A stretch of DNA of 64,000 nucleotides from positions 23,250,001 to 23,314,000 of the forward strand of contig OU612065.1 of NCBI GenBank assembly GCA_914767715.1. Reading direction: 5' to 3'. Origin of the DNA: Membranipora membranacea. Its lineage: Eukaryota; Bryozoa; Gymnolaemata; Cheilostomatida; Membraniporidae. The position numbers were made by a program, and so were the translations under genes. The notes below the pieces were generated by a model, which worked only from the letters and a program-made list of their open reading frames with translations, did not search any database and was not told the DNA's origin. Positions 49,301 through 60,411 of the stretch are shown here, one piece after another; position 1 is the first letter of the stretch; each line of letters starts with the position of its first letter.

Positions 49301-50377
49301 GCATTCATCGCTCTAGACTTGTCATCTTGAATCACACAAATTATCATAATGTCATATGTATACAAGTTGATGCAATGGTAGGAAATTACAGATATTATTG
49401 GATCGGAGAACATTGACAGGTGCCCATTATGGCCATAAGTATGACAAGCGCTTTTTACTGTGCACTGAAGACCATTTACCACCCAAATCTAGAACTCCTT
49501 CTGTTTTAATTCTATGTCATAACGATTATGATTTTCTTATTTACAGATAAGGCAAGACAGCCCACTGTATAGAAATAACAAGAGAAAGCGACTGATGCCA
49601 ACTCGAGTTGCATCCTTCATGGATGCCGGAGATGACGTAAGATCACGGGGTGCTGGAAGTGCCCTTCAGGAGCCGGCCGAGGAGCCACTGAACGTTGATG
49701 ACAGTCAAGAGCCACCTGTTCTTGGCAACGATATGTTTGTCAGCGAAGCAAGAGAGCCTGGGGAAGTTAGAACAAGATCTCCCGCAGAGCTCGGTGAAGT
49801 CATCAGAAAGGAACACAACTCCAACGAAGAAGATGCAGACAATAAACTCAACTTTGTGCCAAAATTCAGTCTACCAAGTACAGATAAGCAGGTGTCTGCA
49901 ATGCATTCTCTGTTCTCTTCTTTTTTGCCTCCAAACACCGAAGGTCAAGGTAGTGCATTCTGGTCTAAGTTCATACAGCAGACAGCTGCTGCCGCTGCCG
50001 CACATAAAGCCAATCAAGAGCTGATAGTAGACAACTCTGAAAGCGAATCAACAACTTCTGACAAAAGGGAAGAAGAACAATACCAGTGTAAAGTGGACGG
50101 TTCTGGTGCTACCTTCGACAACCAGGAGAGCAGAGATATGCACTCAGACAATATAAAACTACAAACTCAAAAGTTTGAGAATAAACTTGAAAATGGAAGT
50201 GGGGAATCTAACCGTGCTCTTGGATGTCTCTTCTGTGATAAGTCTTTCCCGACTGATGACGCACTGTCTAAACATATACAGGCAGTGCATCGCGGACAAG
50301 AGTCTCTGTATAGCGAGCAAACATATTCAACACAACTCGAGGATAGTATGAAATCCAAAACTCCTGTTATTGCGTAA
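37346..50377 (+). CDS. BNC: Basonuclin (BNC1/BNC2-type) zinc-finger transcription factor, ten exons
   Basis: Exons: 37346-37381, 39370-39472, 44190-44428, 45358-45498, 46079-46392, 46630-46796, 47373-47605, 47851-47986, 48269-48540, 49547-50377. All phases join: 2472 nt, 823 residues. Basonuclins are nuclear zinc-finger proteins of epithelial, germ and mesenchymal cells. The N-terminus has the diagnostic [14 protein letters not shown] and [12 protein letters not shown] Cys/His region. Then come [39 protein letters not shown] and [20 protein letters not shown] paired C2H2 unit lies at about 385-442 ([42 protein letters not shown]). A basic NKRKR cluster precedes the last exon's body, and a single C2H2 finger (CLFCDKSF then HIQAVH) lies near residue 775. 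Vertebrate basonuclins have three finger pairs. Other features are PYDLS, polyalanine runs and an acidic region. The first ATG is in a 12-codon exon ([12 protein letters not shown]); upstream non-coding exons are possible. Confidence 0.95.
39473..44189 (+). other. Basonuclin intron 2, long and motif-rich
   Basis: This 4.7 kb intron contains no recognisable exon or transposon. TGACA and TGTCA pentamers look unusually frequent, for example seven TGACA-like sites between 39961 and 40080. An inverted repeat CTTGTGAT...ATCACAAG lies at about 40346-40373, and a short CTCA repeat at 42166-42182. Such introns of developmental regulators often hold enhancers. This is an inference from sequence texture. 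Confidence 0.35.
48629..48734. repeat. Foldback element, family B copy 3 (basonuclin intron 9)
   Basis: It begins GTCCATTTGTCTGCATTC and ends GCAGGCAAATTGGATAA, inverted repeats of each other, with interior GGAGTTGCTCCCCC like the copy at 25171. It lies about 90 bp after the exon 9 donor. Confidence 0.65.
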
Positions 50378-53300
50378 AATATCTGGTAGTAACGATTTAA
50401 TTGCCACTGAAGAAAAATGACTGCTGCCTTTGAAAGTTGTCTAAACCATGTTACTTTTTACTCTATACCACTAATATGAACTGTATTCTATGGATTACCG
50501 GTACATGAATTATCTCCCCTAGATTAATCATACTCACCTACCGCCTTAAATTATTCACTATTGAATACAGCATGTGAAATATCGAACTTTATTTTTCAGC
50601 TGTATAACATATAATGACATTTATACTCACATTTAAGAGTAAAATCGTAATTCATCAGAGTTGATTTATTTATTTTTTTCTCGCCTTCATATGTCTCGTA
50701 TAATTTTTACTGTTAACCAAAATTATCATAATCCTAATGAGATATTATAGATATTGGTCATTTTGATATTTTAATGGCAAGCTCACAGGCAAATCTCTGA
50801 ATGACAAGTAGGAAACACCAAAGATCGCGAATTTTCTCTAATAATGTTTGCTCTCTGAATATATAGAAAGATTTAGTAACAGCTGGTATTATAATATTAC
50901 GAATTCTCTGTGAAATTGAATGAGCGTTGATTTAATTTTTTTTCAAAGCCAAATTGGTATTTTTATAGTTGGTGCTGATTAACGCCGCTCACATTTTCTT
51001 GTCTGGTACTGACCGTTTTCGAGTTATCTAAACCAGACATTAATTTACAAAGAACCTGGTATTCTGAGTTCAATGTCCCATACCTTTATTCATTGCTCTA
51101 ACTTATTTATTATTGCCAATAAATTAAAAATTAATTATCATTTTATAATCTCGTACAGCCCTCAATTTTTCCTTTGCTGTTACAGTTGTGCTACCTTTAT
51201 TTTTTACAGCACCATCATTAGGTTGGATTTGTTTTGTTTTATTTTAGACAATAAAATTTAGTTAAATCAATCAGATTTAATGGTTTGCAAATTTCCTCTT
51301 TTGACTTCAAGCTGATTAATGTTGTTACCTAATCCCATTAAATCCTAAAATAATAATTATGAGGTTTAACCTGTCTGAAGTATTCTAAATTCTCACGCAA
51401 ATCACATTAAAAAAGGGTTCAGTAATATAAATGGATTTTTATTAATACACTGTCTCAACTCACCTGAAAGTTTAATAAGGGATCAGTTACCATTATGGCA
51501 AAATCAGCAGGGCAATATGCCAAGATAAAACTTAATGAGTGCAAAAATTAATATCTAATGTCTTTCATAAGAAATGTTAATTTATGGAATTATATTTCGA
51601 TTCCATATTTTACACCACCTCTAAAAAAGCAGAAGCCATTTGATGTTAGAGAGAACATCTTGAGTAATTGGGTAAATAAGGTTTCATTATGCAACACACT
51701 TGTTATCGTATTAATTCTCATTGGTAGGGATTCATTCGCGACATCTCCATCCTATGGTTTACAACATTTGTTGTTCTAGTCATAAACCAGTCGGGTTCAG
51801 AATCACTGCTGTTGCTAGGGTGTGTCTCAAAAAGAACAATCCCTGTTGAACTTCATCCCAAATCTCTTCTTGCTCACATGCAAGTCTGAAGATCCACTTT
51901 GCTACGCCCTCAATGAAAGGTGTAATTTTTGGCGCATAAAGTACTTAAAAATAAAGTACTTTGTATATCTAATTTGGCTTACTTTAAATTCTTTTTAAGA
52001 AGGAACTAAGACAATGACCCAGACATAAGTGTCATTACATGATAACTTGGCACATACGCTCTGAATTACTGGAAACAAGTAGGAAAATTTGTTCTTAGTA
52101 AAAAACCATTTACCTAGATGATAAATAATCACAAATGAGTGTTTGCTAATTTGAGCTAATTATGGGAGCACTCAGCTTGCATCATGGGCCTTGCAGAATA
52201 TCTGATGAGATTTCAAAACCGATCAACGTTAAAACACACTTCAGTTTTACCCACTACCGTCCATATTTAGCCTGAATGAACTCAATCGCCCAAATACCAA
52301 TGCCAAAGTTACGCTCATTATTTTACCGTGTAGTTTATTTCAAATTAACTTTAATTTGTGATGTAAATAATGGACACAGAGTACCTTGGCTCGCACGCCT
52401 ATATATTGAGTGTGTAGTCTCTCATATGCTTCTCACTCAAATTACAACAAATTTCATATCGACAGACACTACGCTATTGGGGATAAACTCTATGCTCCCT
52501 CATAAGCGGTATCAGACGGTTTTTAAATAGGACAACATATTTCATTCAAACTTACAAATCTGATTTTCCGGACATACAATTCCCGGAAACACATAAAACC
52601 AAAGCAGCAATAGCTACCTTTCAAAATGTACTTTTTTTCCGGATTTTCTGTGTTGAATTTTAATGATGGCTTTAAAACTACAAAGTTATTTTAATTAAAT
52701 GAAACCTCAATTAAATTCAATATTCAGGGTGTTTTGGAGTTTTTTAGCGGAGTACTTCGTCAGTAGGTCTTTGGACCTTGATATTTTGAGATGGTTGCAT
52801 AAATCACGTTTTAAATTCTTAAAACCTATCTTTTAATTGATACGACTTTTTTTAAATTGTCTTGAAACTATGGTATGTGTACTCTTGACCATTTTAATTA
52901 GTTGCTGGTAAGGAAAGTCAACTTGTAAATTTTGATTTATTTTCCAGTTTACATGACATGGGATTGTCAACTATTCACTCATTGTTGAGAATTCAATCAG
53001 CCAAGTAGAAGTATTTAGTTAATTTTATTAATAAGTTGTCACCACATCAAACGGATAAGTGTTGTCACACCTCTCAAGCTGTTCACCATATTGTGACAAA
53101 TTCCATCTCCTTCATAGAATTATGCTAATTGAGATAATTTGGTATGCCGCTTCAGGATGATTGAGTCAATGTTAGGTTACCATCACTTACAGGATGACAA
53201 AAGGCAGATCAATGGGCTCCACCAAAACCGCCCTCCTACACCAAGCACTGTCTAGCACTACCGCATTTATAATTTAATTGACGATTGTTTTGTTTATAAT

Positions 53301-54901
53301 TCACTGGGTCAACATACCTATAGTTTTCACGTAGTAAACAAATTAAAAAAGTTGAGAGAGTAATGAAACCAACTCTTAATCCTTGGTAAGACACAGGGCG
53401 TTGCCTCTATCCTGGCTAACAGACCAACCTATCACATCTGACTTCTAGATTCTGATATAGTTGTACAATGTAGAGGGCACTCGTCCACCGAATTCAAACC
53501 TCTTCACATATCCATTTTTGCCATGATAAAGTGGAGTCTGAATTGAGTGATCGAAACTTAGTTAGATTTGGCTGTAAGAACCAACATCAAAATCTCTATC
53601 TGGTTTCAAGTGGAAACAAAGAAAATTTTGTGTTGTTACTTGTTACATCAGAATAACTAGGTACCTAAAGCTTGAGTTCTATGGGTACCTGAGACCTGAA
53701 CCCAGGTTGCTTCGAGTTACGTCGGCCAACCCCATCCCAAAGACAAGAGCTGAGTGTGCATAAAGCTGCCAAAACTGAAACTGGCACCAATCGGCCATTA
53801 GCAGTGATACCTTGATCTTAGCCAATAGGCCGAGAAGCAAGTTGTGTTCCCTTAGACATATATGGAAAACTTATGATATCCCTCATCTCCAAGGTTATTC
53901 ATCTCATATAGGATTGCAGTGCTTTGAAGTGGTGGCTTGAATATGAAGAGGTTCGTTTTTATCACCGGAGAAGATTGTTGGGGGTACATCATCATTAAAG
54001 AGTTCTGGAACACTTCTGACCTAAACGCACCTAGCATGTAATTCATTTTTCCATGTTTTGTGTGTGTATGAGAGCAGTCGTGAAGAGCAAGAAGGTAACT
54101 CCTATTTGTAGTGGATTCATAGTTTTATCAGTGTCAATAATACAAATACAAATTGTGACAGTGAAAGTTAATTAAATCTTAGTCATGCTACGCTCCCACC
54201 CCCTAAAATTAGATTTCACATTCAGTTGGTTCGTGATTGCAACTCAACCTTTTGAACATGTTTTGTGAAGATCTGATAGCTGACCAATGCGACAATAAAA
54301 TGTCAATTGGCGAAATGATATACTTCTGTGTTGCAAAATCGCATAACATGTAATTAATATGTAACTAAACGATTTGTTGTCAAAACAGAAGCTGTGTTTC
54401 TCAATGATAATGCTCACTGATATTTCCTCGAAAAATGTTATAGGCTGTTCTTTGCCCAGACAACTGTTTCAAAGGTATCTCATGAGAGGAAACTAGTCTT
54501 CTAAACATCTTTGTGTTGACACCTGCCATAGGCTGAGCCTCTGGACTTGAAGGATCTTCGATTCTTATTAGGTATAAAGTATAATTTGTTTCATGGCAGT
54601 AATATCTTTTTCTTTCTAATTATTATATCAAGAAAACTATAATATATAAGGACATTTTGTAGGGCTATAATGTATCTTTATATAATCAGCAGCTAAAGAC
54701 TTTAATACACTTGCAGCATCGATTTTATCACGATTATAAATTAAAATGTTGTTTGTAATTCCATTCAGCTCTGTCATTTATTATTTACTTTTTCTTCAGA
54801 CAACATAAGACCGCTGCAATACAAACTGGACAAAGGTTTGTAGGTCAAAGAGACCGCTATCTGCAGGCTGCATCTGTGATCTCACAAAGCTGATAACTGG
54901 C
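50378..54901. other. AT-rich spacer after basonuclin
   Basis: The first part is the basonuclin 3' UTR: it is very AT-rich, has ATTTATTTATTT-type AU-rich elements near 50665, and a candidate AATAAA at 51119-51124. From about 51.5 to 54.7 kb I see no gene. A good splice acceptor (TTTTTCTTCAG) at about 54798 probably starts the 5' UTR exon of the calmodulin-like gene. A weak SINE-like stretch lies near 53.65-53.77 kb. Confidence 0.45.
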
Positions 54902-57331
54902 ATGTCACTCCCAGATATGATGTTTGGAAATCTGGAGAGGAAGCTGAGCAGATCCATCACACCACCGGCAGATTATTTACCGACAGAGAAAGTCGAACGT
55001 GAGTGAACACACTGCCTAGGATCTTCTTAATCATAGGAGCTTTACCTTTAAATATGTTATGTACCTATGTGTTCATAGCCTGATAATCATGGTATGATGT
55101 TTCACGGGCTAAATGCAACCTTCTGTACAAGAAATTGACAAACCACACCGAGGTTGGGAGCCGCTGGTAGGCTGAGCTGACCATTCAAGAGATACGGCAA
55201 ACAGTAGTGCTATACCATGCAACATAACCATAAAAACTGTAATGTTTGTAACACAAACCCACCCTTAGGTGCAATGCCTATCACCAACCATCATCTGCCC
55301 TGAGGCTGCAATTTCTTTATAATGTTCTTGAAGGGGGTCCTGGTCAGTTAACTAAACGAGAAATGAGAGGTAAAGGCTTATACTAACCTTGAACATAATA
55401 TAAATAGTATTTATATGTTTATGATACTAACTGACCAACCAGTATTTTTCCCTTGTCGTGCTGTAATTTCTTGCCTCCTTTTTGTTGTAATGCTGTTTTC
55501 CACCGCCAAGGTTAGATATTCTTCGTTAGTTATCTTTCAATATCATCATTTCATATTACGGGTCATCTCGAATCTAGATTAACTTGTTAAAAGTTTCTTA
55601 ACACAGTAAGACGCCAAACATTTCTCCCAAATGGTATGGCTAAACTGGGATTGAGATAACGTCCATATTCCTTTTTATCTTTCCAATCGACTGTAATTTG
55701 AGTTGTGTCCTGACTTCTGACTATTGTTTTATCTCTTTCTTTTCCAATCTTGAAAGGATAAAATAACAGACCTCTAGTGCTTCTTGCGGTTAGGTGATGA
55801 ACTAGATAGATTCTAGATACGTCTCAGAGAAAAGGAAGCACAACTTCCCAATACCGGGAAAGGTGCTCTGCATTGATGGGAAGAAGCTTGGTCAGTGAAT
55901 AGATTTAGGTTTGATATCAATCAAAATTAGTTGATAAGAAAACTTCTAAGGCATGTCGTATAAAAAGATACGGTTCATATCCACCATGTTTAAAAGCGCA
56001 ACCATGCCTATGGGGCCAACCCAGAAAGTAGTTAATAGTTATGGTCAACTAAGGAGGAGGTTACTCCTTGGGTAAACCAGGAAGTTTGGGACAACCAAGG
56101 AGTCAACCAAGCAGAAATAATCAAAAGAGAAAAGACAACTCTCAAATATTGGTAAAGCAAATCTATGTTTTGATGTTATAGAGATCAGGGAATGCTTTGA
56201 TATGTTTGACATTGATCAGGATGGTAGGATATCAGCAGATGAAATAGCTACAATGACGAGGGCTCTCGGACAAAATCCGACTGATGCTGAAGTGATAGAT
56301 ATGCTCAAGCAAGTGGATAATGATGGTAAGACGACGCTGTAAACCATCTCAAGTCATATTGTGAAAACCCCTTGGTGTTGCCAGACTAACCATAAATAAA
56401 GCCAGACTGGTATGATATTGATGCAATTTGACGAATGCTGATATCAGGGTCCACAAAGTGAAAATCTAAACATAAAACAGCAGTAATATACAAGTTTGCA
56501 CGGAACCCATTTTAACCTCGTTTGGTCCGTCTTAGCCTGTATTGACATGCTTCGTTCGTAGGAGGGGGGGGGGGGGGGGAGACAGAGCTTGTCAAGACAG
56601 GCTAGGTCCATCTATGCTTTTTAGATTCAACCACATACACTTATGTTTAGGTAATGGATATATTGAATGGCATGAGTTTCTAATACTAATGAAGTCACGA
56701 ATAAAAGATGAAGAGGCCGTATCCAGAGATATGACAGAGGCTTTTAAAGGTAAGTTTTCTATTATTGATTTATTCTACTGCTGCATAAATGTGGTTCATC
56801 ATAAGCTTTGTATCAATCTGCTCTGTGGGTAGACACAGGTGAACTCGAATACGTCATATGTCATATATTCCTGACAGACTGGATGACACATCTGACGTAT
56901 GGTGTAATTTCCTTCGCAAAATCTCACTGACACAGTTAGTAACTAGGAAATATTGACTTATTTTCGATAACTATCTTCATTTCATAGCAGTGACTGGCCG
57001 AATGTCAAATGGGAAACCAGTCTATAAAGGGTCATTAATGTTTCAACATCTTATTATTTAATTACAGAGTAAGTTTAAACCATTGTTTACATCGTGGGTA
57101 ACATAGAACTAACAAAGATGGCCATTTGTTACAGTCTTTGATAGAGATGGCAACGGTACGATAGATTTAGAGGAGTTGAGAGTAGCCCTGACACAGATTG
57201 GGGAGACAATGACAGATGAAGATGTGGAGGAAATGTTCACAGCTGCAGATGTAAATCATGATGGATCTCTCGACTACAATGAATTTGTTGATCTCATGTG
57301 TGGGGGCTCTATTTTTGATACACCACAGTAG
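54902..57331 (+). CDS. Calmodulin-like protein with four EF-hands
   Basis: Exons: 54902-54998, 56182-56325, 56651-56749, 57135-57331. They total 537 nt, 178 residues, with all phases joined. Four canonical 12-residue calcium loops are present: DIDQDGRISADE, DNDGNGYIEWHE, DRDGNGTIDLEE and DVNHDGSLDYNE. Each has acidic residues at 1, 3, 5 and 12 or an accepted substitute, so all four should bind calcium. The spacing is that of calmodulin (two pairs with a central linker). Residues 1-40 are an extra N-terminal extension (MSLPDMMFGNLERKLSRSIT onwards) not found in calmodulin. The C-terminus ends CGGSIFDTPQ. It is a calcium sensor of the calmodulin/troponin C superfamily; the precise subfamily is not clear. 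The ATG at 54902 was chosen as the first in frame; stop codons lie just upstream. It is convergent with WDR83. Confidence 0.85.
56533..56604. repeat. G-rich foldback element, family A copy (calmodulin-like intron 2)
   Basis: TAGCCTGTATTGACATGCT pairs with AGCTTGTCAAGACAGGCTA at the far end. The spacer contains a run of about 16 G. It is the longest-armed copy of family A in the window and shows the outer TAGCCTGT ends. Confidence 0.65.
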
Positions 57332-57725
57332 TTAGATTGATAGAAAAGTTGATACGAGAAACAGCAATGGGGCTTTGAATTTATAATTCTCCGTTCTTAC
57401 CAATAAGTTTATATTATAAACTATAACTACATAGCGTAGGCTAAGCCTATAGATTGCATGCAAGGAGAAACCTTTTCCGAGAGATGATTTTTTGTTCGCA
57501 AATCACAAAACATGTTTTTGTGTTCACACGTAATGGTAGTAGAGATAGCGACATAATTTACTCATATTTTATGTTGTTGTACTATACATCGTAATCTTGC
57601 ATTGAGATGGTAAATTGTTTGTTCTACTAATAAGTATAAGTATCAATAATGTCTTATCTGTGCAATATACATAAACATAATATATTTTTATATATGCTTA
57701 TTACAATATTGCAGTGTATGAAATT
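57332..57725. other. Tail-to-tail spacer between the calmodulin-like gene and WDR83
   Basis: A 394 bp AT-rich stretch shared by two converging 3' UTRs. No canonical AATAAA was clear on either strand; variants such as AATAAG and AATAAT are present. Nothing else seen. Confidence 0.5.
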
Positions 57726-59752
57726 TCACTCAAGATCTGGAACTCCCCAAAGATACACACACCCTAGACTGGCAGACAATAATTGCTCTTTTTCGGGATG
57801 GAATGACAATGAATGTACAACTTTATAGTCATGTCTCAGTCTTGTAATCACTTTGCCGGAGATAAGGTCCCACACATACACACAGGAATCTTCTGACCCG
57901 CTGTATATGTAGTTATCTTTGCTGTTCATGGAGCATTCCAGTTTGTAATTACTGTTTGAGTGACCTGTGAACTCATTGAGTTGTTTTCCAGTGTCATTGT
58001 CTATCAATCTGATGGGGGCACCTTGTAGGCCTGCCAAAGTACATTGAGAGTCTTTTGTGAATGTCGCACAGGATACAGGTGCTCCCAGGAAATCAGCATA
58101 CATAAATCCAATTCTCATGTCATACCTATCAAGAAGAGTACTCAGTCTCAAGATGCACTCACTGCATTGTGGATGCTCAAAGCTTAGATATGCTGGCTAT
58201 CAAAAGGACACAAGCTTTCCTTTCATATAGTATTAAATCAACAACAACTGACCATTTACATCCCCAGTCAAAAGATACCTTTAATTGCACCATAAGACAC
58301 TGAGTGTGTGTGCCAACCATATTACCAACCGTATCATGTCTTATACATGTCTAACACCAATATTGTTCTAATAGAATTTGATTGGCAGCCCTATGAGGAC
58401 CTTATTCTTGCCTTTGAATAGACAGAAAGTCTTAGCAAAATTTTGAGCTCGGGAGACATAGGTTCAACTAGAAGAGCTAGTTTGGATAATCCTCTGTAAG
58501 TGTTACCTGGATGAACTTACACTACAAAAATTCTGCTCCCTTACCTTCGTATAGAACAATCTGCGGATCCAGTAAGTATCTGGGAATCAGTGAGGTAGAG
58601 TGACGTTACGTTATCCTTTGCTTCATTCATGGTCTGAGTGGGCTCGTAAGATCTACTCCTCAAATCCCACGCCTTACATGTGCCATCCACAGAGGCAGAA
58701 AACAACATAGTAGACTCAAAGTTAAACTTAACTGTGGTGACCTGAAATGGAAGAAGTAATACAATGATAATCTTGAATATAAATTATTATTTAATGGCTC
58801 AAACCAACATGTATCATGTGACTGACATAGACAGGACACTATATGGAGCATAAGCATTTAATTTGCACCGAGGCATTTAATTCTTGGTGACTGTACGGCA
58901 TTGAATTGTGTAGCAGCAATGGTGATATCATTGACTTGCAGTTTACATGCTTGGTTTATTATTTATAACTTGATCAACTATAATCTGGATTGCAATTCAA
59001 TGATAGCATCATTGCTACCACACAATTTAATGTCATAACGTCACCCACAAATAAATACCTCACTTTGGCTGTAAATGGTGACCTGTCTAGGTTTATTATT
59101 GTCTATGGTGACTGATGACATGAATGTTACACTTGTCTCACCTTGTCATCATGTGCTCTAATCTTTCTTATGGTTTTTCCAGTTGACACATCTGTTATGA
59201 ATACTTTTCTATCCATCCCACCTGTGGCAATTCTACCATTATCCTGTGATGCATCAAGATCTAGGATCTCTGAACCATGGATGCTGCAATGAATGATACA
59301 TGGGTTATTAGATGTAACAGAGGCCAACGCTTCTTCCTACCGTATTGTCCCAACTAATGATATGAAAATAAGATTTTTAGATGACAAAAATAAGGAGGTC
59401 AGCATAGAGTGACTGATCATATGGCTCCCAGCCCTATCTCAGCAGCCCCTAGTCCTATCATGTAGACTTTATGAGAAGCTTTACTCAGTCTGACCAGGGA
59501 GAATGGACTGGACAATTTGATTTTAACAGAATTTCTAGCCAGAATTTGTTTTTATCAGAACAGTATATTCATTTTTAAACAAAAAACATATAAAACTTAC
59601 TTTTTGTACGATTTGATAAGCAGTTGCCGGGATGGATTCCATAACTTGATTGCTTTATCACTACCGCAAGTGAGCATGTAGTTACCGTCTCTGTTGTACC
59701 TCACACTTCTTACAGCTCCATGCTCTGTATCTATGATTGCTGTGCGCTCCAT
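57726..59752 (-). CDS. WDR83: WDR83 (MORG1) WD-repeat scaffold, four exons
   Basis: Coding exons in transcript order: 59752-59601, 59283-59142, 58741-58545, 58125-57726. They total 891 nt, 296 residues, with phases joined. WDR83 is a seven-bladed WD40 protein, described as a MAPK scaffold (MORG1) and a spliceosome-associated factor. Blade 1 shows GAVRSVRYNRDGNYMLTCGS and KAIKLWNP. Later blades show GGMDRKVFITDVSTGKTIRK, SVDGTCKAWDLRSRS, YDMRIGFMYADFLGAPVSC, SQCTLAGLQGAPIRLIDND and SGSEDSCVYVWDLISGK. The EYKL-like NYKLECSM and the DLRMGQ-like segment are family-specific. The C-terminus ends in blade 7 (SASLGCVYLWG), without the short acidic tail of human WDR83. The start is the ATG before ERTAI; a possible acceptor a few bases upstream suggests a leader intron. 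It is divergent from PRKDC. Confidence 0.93.
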
Positions 59753-60411
59753 TGTTGCTAAGATGAATTTGAAAAACATGCAAAATTACACTGCTGTCGG
59801 TGAGGGTGGATGTCAATTATGGGGTATATTTTGTAGCTAGGACAAACCTGGACAGTAATAGGTTTTGACACAACACACCCAAGCTAAGTTGGTCAACTCA
59901 AGGAGTATGAGAGTCATATGCTTATGAATATACATATGGTACAGATTGACTTAATTATGTAAAATAGTAGTTTGTCTTGACAAGCTAGTCAAGACAGGTA
60001 AAATACTGGATTATTATGCAAGTATTATGATTAAATCATTGCCTACAAGTTCAACTGTGTCCAGCAACTAACAAAATTTAGCTAATATTGAATAGATGGT
60101 TGTTATCTGCAGTGGCCCTAAGCAACCTTTTGTCTCTGATTAGGTGGGGCCATCACCTACTCATAAAAACCACACCAAACTCACCATGAGCTCTTTTTAT
60201 TGAAGAAAAAATTCCACCGGAAATGATACAAAACAATCTTTACTTGAAGAGCTACTATAATTTTTAGCCAATGAAACCTCTATATTCTAACACCAGGCCA
60301 ATCAGAATCCAGCTTTCAAACAATACACTAAAGTTGAAGAATAGGGAGGCTGAGATAACTGTAATAGACACTAAATCCAGTCCAGGCATGTAATGGAAGG
60401 ATACATTTAGA
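59753..60411. promoter_or_regulatory. Head-to-head WDR83 / PRKDC-like promoter region
   Basis: The coding starts of WDR83 (-) and the PRKDC-like gene (+) are only 659 bp apart, so the two promoters must share this interval. No TATA box in a convincing position and no CpG-rich core are evident. A foldback (59973-59996) sits in the middle. A splice acceptor just upstream of the WDR83 ATG would place part of a WDR83 leader intron here. Confidence 0.5.
59973..59996. repeat. Short foldback related to family A
   Basis: TGTCTTGAC pairs with GTCAAGACA around AAGCTA. The arms match the TGTCAAGACA ends of family A. It has no G-rich spacer and may be a solo or deleted copy. Confidence 0.5.

Noticed and set aside
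53650-53770. Possible SINE (GTCGGCCAACCCCATCCC region)
   Set aside because: Only a short resemblance to the SINE-like stretch at about 5020; no A/B boxes or tail were found.
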